A DNA stretch of 64,000 bases from Streptomyces sp. GS7 (GCF_009834125.1 NZ_CP047146.1:8278501-8342500), one strand, 5' to 3'. Numbered from the stretch's first letter, positions 36,284 to 47,847 are shown. A program made the numbers and translations. The notes: generated from the sequence alone by a model not told the origin.

Positions 36284-37627
36284 TCAGAACGCGTCGACGT
36301 CGACCGCCTCGGCCATCGCGCGATAGCCGGCGTCGTTCGGGTGCAGATGGTCGCCCTCGTCATAGGCGGGCGCTATCCGGCCCCGGTCGGCGGGATCGGC
36401 CAACGCGTGGTCCAGGTCCACGATCCCGTCGAACTCACCGGAGGTGCGTATCCAGTCGTTCAGCGCCTCGCGCTTGGTCTCGCCCCGCTCGGTGTAATAC
36501 GCGGCCCCCTTGAACGGTGTCAGCGTCGCACCTATCACCCGGATGCCCCTGCCGTGCGCCTGACGTATCAACTCCCGCTGGGCGGCTATGAGTTGCCGCA
36601 CGGACACCGCGGGGGTCGGCCCGCCCGGCGCGCCGCTCCACTCGCTCATACCGATGTCGTTGATGCCTTCCAGAAGGATGACGGTGCCCACGTTCGGCGT
36701 GTTGAGCGCGTCCTTCCGGAAGCGGACCACGGCCTTCTCGCCGAACCCGCTGGTGCTGTTGGTCAGTTGGTTGCCGCTGATCCCCTCGTTCAGGACACTG
36801 CGCGGGCGGCCCGCGGCGGCGAACCGCTCGGCCAGCCGGTCTGGATAGCGGCGATCGGTGTCGACCGTGGAGCCGTACCCGTCGGTGATGGAGTCCCCGA
36901 AGGCCACCACGCCGTCGCGCCGCGCGACCGGCCCACCGCCCGCGACCTCGACACCGGAGAGGTAGTACCAGGACTGCGAGGTCTCGGTGAACGCCGCGGC
37001 TCCCACATCGGAGCGGTGGTCACCGGCCGCGCGATAGCTGGTGGCCATCGCCATCGCATGGAAGGTGGCCGGGCCGGTCGGCGCGTCCAGATACAGAGTG
37101 ACGGTCACCGACTCCAGGGCCCGCACCCGCAACCCCACACCGTCGCTGAGCAGTTCACCGCCCGCCGGTATGGTCGCCGACCGACCGTGCCCGAAAGTCA
37201 GCTGCCGCACCGACCCGGCCTGCACCGAAGCCCCCTGCGCGGTCCGCGCGATGGTCGCACCGGCCACCTTGAGCGGCGCCGCGCCGTAGCGGTTCGACAG
37301 CTTGATACGGGCCTGCGCACCGCCGGCACTGACCCGGACGACCTGACGCACCGTCTGCCGGGCGAAGCCGTCCTCGGACCAGTTCTTGCCGAACACCCCG
37401 GTCGACCGCTGCGGCGCCGCCGCCCAGCCACCGCGCCAATGCCCCTGCGCATACAGCGCGGTGACACCGGCCTGTCCACCGCCGACGCCCGAACCCGCCG
37501 CGTATGCCGCCGCGCCCTGCCCACCCGCACCGCCCGGCACCACGGGCAGCACAGGCAGCGCCACCAGCGCCGCCGCCGACACCAGCGCAACGGCCGAACG
37601 TCTCACCAGCGAACCAGACATGATCAT
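36284..37627 (-). CDS. Secreted SGNH/GDSL hydrolase
   Basis: A 447-residue protein. The signal peptide (about 1-40) is followed by an N-terminal beta region (RGGWAAAPQRSTGVFGKNWSEDGF...). The SGNH domain has block I AFGDSITDGYGS (catalytic Ser), block II Gly in NEGISGNQL, block III Asn in LLEGINDIGMS, and the catalytic Asp/His in DHLHPNDAGY. It is likely an extracellular esterase or lipase. A 15-bp minisatellite lies just upstream. Confidence 0.92.
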   Translation of the reverse strand: MIMSGSLVRRSAVALVSAAALVALPVLPVVPGGAGGQGAAAYAAGSGVGGGQAGVTALYAQGHWRGGWAAAPQRSTGVFGKNWSEDGFARQTVRQVVRVSAGGAQARIKLSNRYGAAPLKVAGATIARTAQGASVQAGSVRQLTFGHGRSATIPAGGELLSDGVGLRVRALESVTVTLYLDAPTGPATFHAMAMATSYRAAGDHRSDVGAAAFTETSQSWYYLSGVEVAGGGPVARRDGVVAFGDSITDGYGSTVDTDRRYPDRLAERFAAAGRPRSVLNEGISGNQLTNSTSGFGEKAVVRFRKDALNTPNVGTVILLEGINDIGMSEWSGAPGGPTPAVSVRQLIAAQRELIRQAHGRGIRVIGATLTPFKGAAYYTERGETKREALNDWIRTSGEFDGIVDLDHALADPADRGRIAPAYDEGDHLHPNDAGYRAMAEAVDVDAF

Positions 37628-37650
37628 TACCCCACCCTCTGGCCATGACG

Positions 37651-37875
37651 ATCCCGCCGTACACGGTCTCGTCGTGCGTCACTTCGTCGTGCGATACCTC
37701 GTCGTGCGTCACTTCGCCGTGCGTCACTTCGTAGTGCGTCACTTCGTAGTGCGCGATCTCGTCGTACGCGATCTCGTCGTGCGCGATCTCGCCGTGCGCC
37801 GTCTCGCCGTGCGTGATCACACCGTCCGCGACCTCGCCATCGGCGATCACGCCGTACGTCGTCCCGCCGTCGACG
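37651..37875. repeat. 15-bp tandem array, 15 copies
   Basis: The unit is roughly RTCTCGTCGTGCGTC, repeated 15 times without indels. Because 15 is a multiple of three, both strands stay open (VVRHF-type on plus, HDEVT-type on minus). It occupies nearly all of the divergent spacer between the SGNH hydrolase and the next gene. Confidence 0.9.
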
Positions 37876-37987
37876 AGGCCCTTGCCGTGATCGACCCGAG
37901 GTCACACGGGCCCCGGGCCGGCCGGGGCGGAGGGACGGCGGCCGACCATCCGGACCGCCCGCCGCACCGGCGTGACACCATCAAGAC

Positions 37988-38485
37988 GTGATCGACCTCG
38001 GCTATTCCCTCTCCCGCCGCTTTCCGGATCCGCCGCAGACGGACTACCGGACCGCGGATGTACACACCCTGCGCCACGACCTCTTCTGCGGCGACGTCTA
38101 TATCGCCGACACCAAGTCCGACCACGAGCTGTCCACGGCCTGGGGCTGGGTGCCGGTACTGGACTTCGCCTGGGCTCTCTGCGACATCGTCGAGCAACTC
38201 GACACCGACCCGCGCGGCAGCCGTTCCGCCCGGCCGATCCACGCCGAACTCGACTTCACCGAATCCGCGGACCGGATGCTCTTCGAGCGCCGCTTCGGCT
38301 GGGTCGACATCGACGCCGACTGGATGCCCGCCGACGAGGCCCCGCTCACCTTCAACCACGCCGCGCTCCGCCGCGAGGCCCGTGACTTCCTGCACGACCT
38401 GATCGCCGACCTCACCGATATGCACGACGGTCTGGCCGACAACCCAGCCATCTGGGAACTCCAGGCCCGCTTCCCCCGCGTCTGA
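37988..38485 (+). CDS. Conserved hypothetical protein (YxxxxxWGWVPVLDFA type)
   Basis: A 165-residue acidic soluble protein from GTG. It is all-alpha/beta with FCGDVYIADTKSDHELSTAWGWVPVLDFAWALCDIVEQL, then FERRFGWVDIDADWMP and a C-terminal helix (ARDFLHDLIADLTDMHDGLADNPAIWELQ). I do not recognise a named family; similar proteins occur as orphans in Streptomyces. No catalytic motif. Confidence 0.7.
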   Translation: MIDLGYSLSRRFPDPPQTDYRTADVHTLRHDLFCGDVYIADTKSDHELSTAWGWVPVLDFAWALCDIVEQLDTDPRGSRSARPIHAELDFTESADRMLFERRFGWVDIDADWMPADEAPLTFNHAALRREARDFLHDLIADLTDMHDGLADNPAIWELQARFPRV

Positions 38486-38668
38486 CCCGTACGGCCGACG
38501 GGCGCGCCCTCCCCCGACACGCCGCCCCTCCTCGCCGCACGCCTCTGACGCCCCGCACGCCCTCCCACGTCGCTCCACCCACCCTGCTCCACCGCTTCGC
38601 TCCCCCTGCACCGCCGCCTCACCCCATCCACCCCCCACCCGCTCGCTTCATCCACTCACCCCACCCGC

Positions 38669-39337
38669 TCACTCCACCCGTACGCCCACCTGTGCCGCGA
38701 ACGCCGGTGCCAGATCCATCAGTTGGGCCGGACTGATCACCGCGCCCGCCAGGCAGTCGATCCCCCGCGCGATATCCACCGCAGCGGCACCACGCAGATC
38801 GACGTCCTTCATCCGGGCCGCGCTGAAATCCACCCGCGCCAGGGTGCAGTCGTCGAACGTCACCCGCTCCAGCTGCGCGCCGCCGAAGTCCGCCTCGACC
38901 AGCACGCACCCCTCGAAGGCGACATCCCGCAACTTCGCCTTGCGCAGATTCAGGAAGTCGATCTTCCCGCCGCGCACCACGACCCGCTCCAGCGCCGAAC
39001 CGTGGAGCTGTATCCCGCCGAGCCGGGCGTCCGACACCTCCACATCGCGCAGCATCGCCTGCGACAGGTCCGTACCGACCCCGCGCACCCCGCTCAGCAC
39101 GCTGTCGATGATCCGCGCCCGGCTCAGCACCGCCTCGTCCAGCACACACCGCCGCAGCGCGCAGTCCATGAATCTCGCACCCCGCGCCGACTGCCGAGAA
39201 CAGTCCGTCCCCGCGAACTCCAGCCCGTCGTAGTCCCCTTCGGGCTCCAGCTCCGCGCCGTCGTACGGCTGGAGTTCCGGCAACCGCACCTCCGGCCGCC
39301 GCACCGCGCGCACCGTCTCCTTGCCGCGCCCTGCCAC
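38669..39337 (-). CDS. Pentapeptide-repeat protein
   Basis: A 222-residue protein with A(D/N)LxX-type pentads from about residue 40 to 195: LEFAGTDCSRQSARGARFMDCALRRCVLD, then ADFGGAQLERVTFDDCTLARVDFSAARMKDVDLRGA. It folds as a right-handed quadrilateral beta-helix. The C-terminal ISPAQLMDLAPAFAAQVGV is a helical cap. Cytoplasmic; role unknown, though some relatives mimic DNA. Confidence 0.85.
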   Translation of the reverse strand: MAGRGKETVRAVRRPEVRLPELQPYDGAELEPEGDYDGLEFAGTDCSRQSARGARFMDCALRRCVLDEAVLSRARIIDSVLSGVRGVGTDLSQAMLRDVEVSDARLGGIQLHGSALERVVVRGGKIDFLNLRKAKLRDVAFEGCVLVEADFGGAQLERVTFDDCTLARVDFSAARMKDVDLRGAAAVDIARGIDCLAGAVISPAQLMDLAPAFAAQVGVRVE

Positions 39338-39725
39338 GCGATCACCGCCTTCCGTCCCGCACGAACCGATTCCACTGTCCCGAACCGCGATCCCGTTCAG
39401 TGGCCCACTCGCGGTTCCGCCCTCGCCCCCTCACGGACCTTCCCTGAACCCTCCCTGCCCCTCCCTGAACCCTCAGCGATCCCTCCGCGAGCGGTTCGCG
39501 AGCGGTTGGCGACCAGCCCGCGACCGGTCCGCGGCTACTCGACCCATAGTGACCCACACCACTGACAATCGCCCTGGCCTGCACAAACACCCGATTCGCC
39601 AGCCCCATGTCACATCCGCCGCACCCTCATCCGTCCAAGCCCAAGAGCACCCCCGCACGACCGAACACGCCTCACCGCAACCACGGCCACGGCCACAGCC
39701 ACAGCCACCAAAGGAGGAGCCTCAC

Positions 39726-41003
39726 ATGGCCCACCACCGCCTCACCGTCATCGGCGGCGGCTTCGCAGGCCTCACCGCGGCCATCTCCGCCGCCGAGTCC
39801 GGCGCCGCCGTCACGCTCTACGAGGCCCACCGCACCCTCGGCGGCCGCGCCCGCACCTCCGACGCCCCGTACCGCACCAACGAGGGCGCGCACGCCCTCT
39901 ACAACCGCGGCCCGCACTGGCCCTGGCTCAAGAAGCGCGGCCTGCTGCCGCCGCTGGCCCCGCTGCGCCCCCTGGAGGCGACCCGGCTGCGTTTCCTGCA
40001 CCACGGCAGGCTGCACCGGCTGCCCCCGCTCGGCTTGGTGACGACGCTGCGCCGCCGCCGCACCGCCCCGGTCGACCAGGACTTCCTCAGCTGGGCGAGC
40101 AGCCGGGTCGGCGAGCCGACCGCCCGCGCCGCTGCCCATTACGTGGGCGTCTCCACCTTCCACCACGACCCCGGCTCGCTCTCCGCCGCCTTCGTGCAGG
40201 AGCGGCTGCGCCGCAACACCAGCCTCCCGCCCGAGGCCCACTACATCGCCGGGGGCTGGGTCACACTCATCGACCGGATGGCACGGTACGCCCGTGAACT
40301 GGGCGTACGCATCGAGACCGAGGCCCGCGTCGAGACGCTGCCGGAGGACACCCCGGTCGTCGTCGCCACCCAGCTCGACTCCGCCCGCGCCCTCCTCAAG
40401 GACGACCGGCTCCGCTGGAGCAGCGCCCGCGCCGTGCTGCTCGACCTCGCCGTACGGACCCGGCGCGGCGACCCGTTCGTGGTGTCCGGGCTCGACTTCC
40501 CCGGCTGGATCGAACGGTTCACCGGCCCCGATCCCGACCTTGCACCGGAGGGCGAACAGCTGATCCAGGGCCATGTCGGCATCGCCCCGGACGAGGCCCG
40601 CGCCGCCGGGATCGCCCGCGCGGAACGCCTCCTCGACGCCGGTTTCCCCAACTGGCGCGACCGCATCACCTGGCGCCGCGAGTCGCTGGCCACCGGCCGT
40701 ACGGGAGCGGTGGACCTCCCCGGCACCACCTGGCGCGACCGCCCGGCGATCGACCGCGGTCACGGCGTCTACCTGGCGGGCGACCAGGTCGCGGCACCCG
40801 GCGTGCTCTCCGAGGTCTCGTTCACCAGCGCCCTGGAGGCCGTCACGCTCGCCCTCTCCGGCGGCCCGCGCCCGCACCCCGACACCCCCAGGTCAAGCAC
40901 CCGTCGCACGGACAAGGCACCCGCCCCCTCAGACGCCCGTCCCACGGAGCAGACACCCGCCCCCTCCGAGACCCGATCCCCGGATCGGACATCGGCCCTC
41001 TAG
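39726..41003 (+). CDS. FAD-dependent NAD(P)-binding oxidoreductase (amine oxidase-like)
   Basis: A 425-residue flavoprotein preceded by a very strong AAAGGAGG site. The N-terminal Rossmann motif is VIGGGFAGLTAAISAAESGAAVTLYEA and the GGRART motif follows at about residue 41. The middle carries a substrate domain and the C-terminal FAD motif GVYLAGDQVAAPGVLSEVSFTSALEA. Resembles phytoene-desaturase/amine-oxidase-like enzymes. The last 40 residues are a low-complexity charged tail. Substrate unknown. Confidence 0.85.
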   Translation: MAHHRLTVIGGGFAGLTAAISAAESGAAVTLYEAHRTLGGRARTSDAPYRTNEGAHALYNRGPHWPWLKKRGLLPPLAPLRPLEATRLRFLHHGRLHRLPPLGLVTTLRRRRTAPVDQDFLSWASSRVGEPTARAAAHYVGVSTFHHDPGSLSAAFVQERLRRNTSLPPEAHYIAGGWVTLIDRMARYARELGVRIETEARVETLPEDTPVVVATQLDSARALLKDDRLRWSSARAVLLDLAVRTRRGDPFVVSGLDFPGWIERFTGPDPDLAPEGEQLIQGHVGIAPDEARAAGIARAERLLDAGFPNWRDRITWRRESLATGRTGAVDLPGTTWRDRPAIDRGHGVYLAGDQVAAPGVLSEVSFTSALEAVTLALSGGPRPHPDTPRSSTRRTDKAPAPSDARPTEQTPAPSETRSPDRTSAL

Positions 41004-41030
41004 ACAGCCGGGCGCCCGGACACCGGGCAC

Positions 41031-41066
41031 CCGGGTGTCCGGACACCCGGACACCCGGACACCCGA
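41031..41066. terminator. Repeat-built terminator between convergent genes
   Basis: CCGGGTGTCC is followed by three overlapping GGACACCCGG copies (8-bp period). The first pair makes a 20-bp perfect palindrome; pairing with the later copies gives real hairpin loops. Confidence 0.6.
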
Positions 41067-41072
41067 ACTCCC

Positions 41073-42188
41073 CTACGCCACCACCGCCAGCCCCCGCTCC
41101 GTCTCGTTCAGCCGCCGCCCGCCCGACTCCGTGCACACCACGATGTCCTCGATCCGCACCCCGAACCGCCCCGGCAAATAGATCCCCGGCTCGATCGAGA
41201 AGCACATCCCCGGCACCAGCGGGAGGTGCTCGCCCTCCACCATGTAGGGCGGCTCGTGCGTGGTCACCCCGATCCCGTGCCCGGTCCGGTGGATGAAGTA
41301 CTCCCCGTACCCCGCCGCCTTGATGACCCGCCTGGCCACCCGGTCGATCTCCTGGCAGGCGACACCGGGCCGCACCGCCTCGAACGCCGCCTGCTGCGCC
41401 TCCCGCACGATCCCGTGCACCTTGCGCTCCTCGGAACCCGGCTCCCCGACATGCACGGTCCGCGTCGTGTCCGACCCGTACCCGTCCTTCAGCCCCCCGA
41501 AGTCGAGTACGACCATGTCGCCGTCCTCGATGATCCGATCCCCCGCCTCATGGTGCGGGTTGGCACCGTTGGGGCCCGACCCCACGACCGTGAAGTCCAC
41601 CTGGCTGTGCCCGTGCTCCATCAGCAGCCGCGCCAGATCCGCCGCCACATCGGACTCCCGCCGCCCACCGAAGCGCACGCCCAGAATGTCCTCATATGTC
41701 GCATCTGCCGCCGCCCCGGCCGCCGCCAACCGCTCCACCTCGTACGCGTCCTTGACGGCCCGCAGCATCGGCACCGCCTCGGTCAGCGCGGCATACCCGC
41801 TCCCCGGCACCGCCCGCTGCAGCCCCAGCAGATGCAGCGCCCACATCCCGTCCGCCACCCCGTAACGCCGGTGCGGCGCAAGCCACTTGCCCAGCTCCGC
41901 ATACGGATCCGCCCCGTCGGACCAGCCCGCCACCTCCAGCGCCCCGGCCCCCGGCGCACGCTCCGCATCCGGCTGCTCCAGCACGGGCACCAGCAGCCGC
42001 GCCGCCCGCCCCGGCTCGATCACCAGCGCGGTCAGCCGCTCGGTCACCGCCGGCGGCCGGTACCCGCACAGCCACACCAGATCCGGCCCCGGCGTCACGA
42101 TCAGCCCGGCCAGCCCGGCCTCCACCGCCGCCAGCCCGGCCCGCTCCATCCGCCGCGCATAGTCGTCCCGCGCCATCGCACTCACCAT
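41073..42188 (-). CDS. M24-family Xaa-Pro aminopeptidase
   Basis: About 371 residues (ATG 42188; ATG 42176 also fits). A creatinase-like N-terminal domain (about 1-140) is followed by a pita-bread M24 domain. Metal ligands: two Asp in VLDFGGLKDGYGSDTTRTVHVG, His in HRTGHGIGVTTHEPP, Glu in SIEPGIYL, and Glu in GVRIEDIVV. It cleaves N-terminal residues before proline; complete and cytoplasmic. Confidence 0.93.
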   Translation of the reverse strand: MVSAMARDDYARRMERAGLAAVEAGLAGLIVTPGPDLVWLCGYRPPAVTERLTALVIEPGRAARLLVPVLEQPDAERAPGAGALEVAGWSDGADPYAELGKWLAPHRRYGVADGMWALHLLGLQRAVPGSGYAALTEAVPMLRAVKDAYEVERLAAAGAAADATYEDILGVRFGGRRESDVAADLARLLMEHGHSQVDFTVVGSGPNGANPHHEAGDRIIEDGDMVVLDFGGLKDGYGSDTTRTVHVGEPGSEERKVHGIVREAQQAAFEAVRPGVACQEIDRVARRVIKAAGYGEYFIHRTGHGIGVTTHEPPYMVEGEHLPLVPGMCFSIEPGIYLPGRFGVRIEDIVVCTESGGRRLNETERGLAVVA

Positions 42189-42562
42189 GCCACCGAACCT
42201 ACGCCGCCCAGCCCCCACCCGCGCCGTCAAAACCAGTCCCCCAAAGCCCCGTTCACCCCTCCAGCGCCACCCACCGCGCCCCCGCGCACCCCTGAAAGCC
42301 CCGAACCGTCCCGGCCCGGGGCCACCGCGTCCGGGCCGTGATCACCCTCCGCCGGTCATCCTTTAGGCCGTCCCGCGCACGGGGCGCATGCGACCGGAGG
42401 CTGATGCGGAGATCGGCCAGCGGGTCGACTACGGGCCATGCCCGCCGTGGGTACGGTGGCGTGGAAAGCCGAGCCGCCGCGTGCGGCACCGCAGACAGCA
42501 CCACGCCGCGCCGACCGGCACGGACAGACACGGAACAGGCACGGAAACAGGCCGAGGTCACC
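42189..42562. other. Divergent intergenic region
   Basis: Nothing recognised beyond presumed promoters for the M24 gene and the MmpS-like gene; upstream in-frame codons of the latter look non-coding. Confidence 0.4.
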
Positions 42563-44729
<2,167 letters not shown>

Positions 44730-44756
44730 CCGCGGCCGCGCCCGCAGCGAACCGTT

Positions 44757-44779
44757 GCCCCGGCTCTGCCCGCCGGGGC
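44757..44779. terminator. Terminator between rox and ABM gene
   Basis: A perfect 8-bp stem GCCCCGGC / GCCGGGGC with a 7-nt loop, just past the rox stop and before the convergent gene. Confidence 0.6.
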
Positions 44780-44876
44780 GGACCGGAGCGCCCAGCAGAT
44801 GCGGCCTCCCGCCCTGCCCCATCGCGCCCCGCCGGGTACATCGGCCTCGACCGGACCGAGGTACCCGGCGTCGTCG

Positions 44877-45173
44877 TCACCCGGCAGGGGCGGCCACCAG
44901 CGTCCGCACGGTCATGGGCTCGGCCGGGACACGGTCCAGGACCTGCCCGGCATGCAGGAAATGGGCGGTGGCGAAGTGCTCCTCCAGAGCCTCCAGGTCA
45001 GTCCATTCCTCGACAACCACCATGCGGGCCGGGCGGTTGGGGTCGGCGTAAGGGCTGTACGCGAGACAGCCGGGTTCTTCCAGAGAGGGTTCGATCATCG
45101 CCTCCAGGGCGGTACGGAGCCGGTCCTCCCGGCCCGGAGCGGCCAGGCATTCGGCAATGACGACGACGGACAT
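44877..45173 (-). CDS. Antibiotic biosynthesis monooxygenase-domain protein (YgiN-like)
   Basis: A 98-residue ferredoxin-like dimeric ABM protein: VVVIAECLAAPGREDRLRTALEAMIEPSLEEPGCLAYSPYADP, then EEWTDLEALEEHFATAHF. Family members are cofactor-free quinone/quinol monooxygenases or heme-handling proteins. Not part of a biosynthetic cluster here. Confidence 0.88.
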   Translation of the reverse strand: MSVVVIAECLAAPGREDRLRTALEAMIEPSLEEPGCLAYSPYADPNRPARMVVVEEWTDLEALEEHFATAHFLHAGQVLDRVPAEPMTVRTLVAAPAG

Positions 45174-45254
45174 GGGCGGCGATCTCCTTGTCGAGTACGG
45201 CGGTCCTTGTGCCGTACGACGGTTGTGGCATACGGCAGTTGTGGCGTACGGGGG

Positions 45255-45635
45255 CTGGTCTTCCTGGACGAGGGGATGCGCAACCTCTACGCCGACTGGC
45301 GCGGCAAGGCCGGTGACGTGGCCGCCTACCTACGCCTCGACGCCGCACGCCACCCGGGCGATCCGCACACCGCTGAGCTGGTCGACGAACTCGCCGCCGC
45401 CAGCCCGGTGTTCCAGGAGGTCTGGGCGGAGCACCGCCTCAAGGACAAGACCCATGGGCGCTACGTCTACCGCCACCCCGTGGTGGGCGAACCGGACCTC
45501 AGCTTCGAGACCCTCCGCCTGCCGGACGACCCGGACCAGGCCCTGATCGCCCACACCGTGGAGGAAGACTCCCCCTCACACACCGCACTGCGGCTGCTGA
45601 CCGCCTGGTCCGAGGAAGGCGCACCGGTCGGCTGA
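45255..45635 (+). pseudogene. Truncated XRE/MmyB-like regulator, C-terminal fragment
   Basis: Reads LVFLDEGMRNLYADWRGKAGDVAAYLRLDAARHPGDPHTAELVDELAAASPVFQEVWAEHRLKDKTHGRYVYRHPVVG. This is the ligand-binding (MmyB-like) half of a larger XRE regulator. The HTH half is missing; homology starts abruptly after a short GTGGC/TACGG repeat zone abutting the ABM promoter. An internal ATG at 45276 could still give 119 residues, but without a DNA-binding domain. Confidence 0.75.
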
Positions 45636-45795
45636 CGGGCCACCCCCGAGCGCCGCCGACCCGAAACCGCGAGCGTCCACGTCCCTTCGCACGGCGAGGT
45701 CGCCGACATGACCGTGCACGCTCACCGCACTGCCATCGCTGCCAGCACTGCCAGCCCTGCCATCGCAGAAAGTAAATTACGTGGTGTCAAGGCAC

Positions 45796-45819
45796 GGGGG
45801 CGACAACACCATCGCCCCC
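45796..45819 (-). terminator. Terminator of the small secreted-protein gene
   Basis: A perfect 8-bp stem GGGGGCGA / TCGCCCCC with an 8-nt loop, 32 nt past the stop on the minus strand. Confidence 0.6.
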
Positions 45820-45850
45820 AACGAGGCGACTTGGCAGCAGGCGAAAAGAG

Positions 45851-46075
45851 TCAGCCCGTCGGCTGCTGAATCCACCCCTGCTTCGCCATCGCATCGCATA
45901 CGATCGCAGGCGACTTCTCCGTCCCGTGCTGCACCTTCAGGTCCTTCATGCAGTCGGCATATGGGAGGGGCCCGCTGGTAACGGTCGCAGAGGCCGTGTG
46001 GGCAGCCACGACCGTGAACACGCCACTCATGGCAATGCCTGTGGCCACGGCCATACCGGAACTCATTCGACGCAC
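45851..46075 (-). CDS. Small secreted protein
   Basis: A 74-residue protein from GTG 46075 with an AGAAGGGAA site. The Sec signal (MAVATGIAMSGVFTVVAAHTASA) leaves a mature peptide of about 42 residues with two Cys (YADCMKDLK, IVCDAMAKQGW), likely one disulfide. No family recognised. Confidence 0.65.
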   Translation of the reverse strand: MRRMSSGMAVATGIAMSGVFTVVAAHTASATVTSGPLPYADCMKDLKVQHGTEKSPAIVCDAMAKQGWIQQPTG

Positions 46076-46198
46076 AGTTGTGTTCCCTTCTTCCTACCGA
46101 GGCACGGCTGCCTCGGTATACCTCAGCCCGTTCAACGACCCACCACACAATGAGAAACGTAAAACGTGAAGCGCCTCTGCACCGCCCGCCAGCATCCC

Positions 46199-46262
46199 CA
46201 CCATTACCATCACCGTCACCATTACCGTTACCGTCACCGTCTCCGTCTCCGTCTCCGTCACC
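46199..46262. repeat. Hexanucleotide microsatellite (CACCGT/CTCCGT)n
   Basis: About ten imperfect 6-bp units; keeps several frames open on both strands, which explains low-complexity reading frames here. Confidence 0.8.
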
Positions 46263-46653
46263 GGGCGATTCCTCACCCCCCTACAACAAGCGCGTAAGAG
46301 GTGACCGTCGCCGGACGGTTTGAGGACACGGGGCCGACTGACACACGTCCCTGGTCGGAACCGGCGGCCTCAAGGGCAAGCGCGGTCCGGCCGGGCTTCA
46401 GGGCGAGCCGTGCCCCAGGGGGCGCATGACGAGCAGGGCGCCCCGGGGGCCGACGGCCGGGTGCGATCCGTCAACACCAGCCGGCCGCCGAGGCCACTGC
46501 CGCCACCGATCCCCGGTGCGCCGCCCGGTGCCGCCTGCGGTCGGGAAGGTTGCTGGAGGGCGTCGGCGACCCAATTGTCGCGCATATAAAGGAACCTGGA
46601 CGGTGCGCTGTGAGCCCCTACCCGGTTCCCACCGGCAAAGGCCCGGTCCGGAT
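46263..46653. other. Intergenic stretch
   Basis: No gene, RNA or clear signal recognised. Confidence 0.4.
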
Positions 46654-47082
46654 TCACCGACCGCCGCTGGTTCCGGGATGGAACGATCTGCTCAGCGCCC
46701 AGATGATCAGGAGGTCGAGCGTCATCACGATGATCGACCACACGGGGTAGTACGGAACGAACATGAACTGGGTGACCAGGCTGATTGCCGCCACCGGTAT
46801 ACCGGCCGCGCGCGCCCAGCTCTTTTCGAGCAAAATCCCCACGCCTGCCACGACGAGCGCCACTCCGACCACAAGGTGAATCCAACCCCAAGCGGTGAGA
46901 TCGAACCGGTAGTCGTACCGAGGCGAGGAGAACACGGTGTCGCGGGTGATGCCGGTTACGCCCTGAAGAATGCTGAGCGGCCCGCTCAGCATCAGCGTCG
47001 TTCCCGCGAACAGGGACTCGCCGGAGATCAATTCGCTGCTGTAGGGACTCCCCTGCCGCCCCTTATTGGGCACCGTTGCCAT
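46654..47082 (-). CDS. DUF7144-type four-helix membrane protein
   Basis: A 142-residue integral membrane protein from MATVPNKG. Four hydrophobic segments include LFAGTTLMLSGPLSILQGVTGI, FDLTAWGWIHLVVGVALVVAGVGI and YPVWSIIVMTLDLLIIWAL. The GW(I)H and YPVWS motifs recur in a widespread Streptomyces family. Function unknown. Confidence 0.8.
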   Translation of the reverse strand: MATVPNKGRQGSPYSSELISGESLFAGTTLMLSGPLSILQGVTGITRDTVFSSPRYDYRFDLTAWGWIHLVVGVALVVAGVGILLEKSWARAAGIPVAAISLVTQFMFVPYYPVWSIIVMTLDLLIIWALSRSFHPGTSGGR

Positions 47083-47492
47083 GGCCGCCGCCTTTCTGTC
47101 CAGCGCGGCCACCGACGCACACAGCTCGTGCGAGGCGAGCCACGCTCCCCTGACAGCGTCACCTCAATTCTTCGGTGCCGCGACTGCAACCCGCCACCCG
47201 GACACCGCGGACGCCTACCCCGCTGCTCGCCCCCGGGTCGTGGCTGGAGCACGCTCTTCACAGGCTCCCTGAATCCCGTCTCGGACAGGAACCACGACGT
47301 CCCCGCTGCCATCCCGTCCGCCGTCGCCCCATACGCCAGTGGAGTGGGACTGGCCCCCGGTGCCCAGGTGGAGCACGCCACTGTATGAACGACCTGGACC
47401 CCAGGGCCTCCAAGGCCGTGACCGGTTCCGGAAGCGGCGGATGCCGCGTGCCCCGGGCTCACCGCCCGCGTTGATGGTGCGCCACAGATGCC

Positions 47493-47526
47493 AGAAGCCC
47501 CAGGCCACGACCGGCCCGGGGCTTCT
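47493..47526 (+). terminator. Hairpin preceding the left attachment site
   Basis: AGAAGCCCC...GGGGCTTCT with an inner GGCC/GGCC pairing. It is a near copy of the hairpin at 53907-53940, so both belong to a duplicated integrase-end/att segment. Confidence 0.6.
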
Positions 47527-47543
47527 TACCTGCTCAAACACAG

Positions 47544-47585
47544 AGCCCCCGGTCGGATGCGAACCGACGACCTTCGCTTCACAAG
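47544..47585 (-). repeat. Degenerate attachment site (att1), tRNA-Thr 3-prime end copy
   Basis: A 42-nt copy of the 3-prime half of the tRNA-Thr at 60620 with three mismatches; T-arm CGGATGCGAACCG instead of CGGATTCGAACCG. The matching hairpin lies just before it, as at att2. Confidence 0.75.
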
Positions 47586-47813
47586 CCCGGGAGCGATCAT
47601 GGCAAGGGGGTTCACCACCTGCCGCCTCAAGTCAATAGGTGCACGTCAGCGGCTTGCGGCGGCATCTTGACCACCGCCCTCCGTCACCCCATCCGGCGCC
47701 CTCCGGGCACGCGATGGGCACGCAATGGGCATGTATCCACCCCCGCTGACCTGCGATTTTGAGGACCCGGGAGGATACGAACCTTCCCGGGTGATGCGTG
47801 CCCGCAGGACGCC

Positions 47814-47847
47814 GAAGGGCCGCGCGGCAAAGGCCGCGCGGCCCTTC
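47814..47847 (-). terminator. Terminator of the CsbD-like gene
   Basis: A perfect 14-bp stem GAAGGGCCGCGCGG / CCGCGCGGCCCTTC with a 6-nt loop, 23 nt past the stop. Confidence 0.8.

Larger units (their letters stand above)
47083..47813. other. Left edge of the tRNA-Thr island
   Basis: No supported gene. It contains a hairpin (47493-47526), the degenerate attachment site (47544-47585) and short GATGGGCACGCAATGGGCA direct repeats near 47709-47731 that resemble integrase arm sites. Confidence 0.5.

Noticed and set aside
37628..37850. HDEVT-repeat peptide on the minus strand of the 15-bp array
   Set aside because: Open only because the repeat unit is a multiple of three; it then runs out of frame through the SGNH gene and has no convincing start site.
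33134..37875. Possible CRISPR array among the direct repeats at 33.1, 34.6 and 37.6 kb
   Set aside because: Repeats are head-to-tail without unique spacers and no cas genes are present.
46094..46276. TETETVTVTV-rich 60-codon frame
   Set aside because: Produced by the hexanucleotide microsatellite.
47544..47585. A second tRNA-Thr gene
   Set aside because: Only the 3-prime half is present, with T-arm changes and no D-arm or acceptor 5-prime strand; it is an att remnant. The same holds for 53958-53999.
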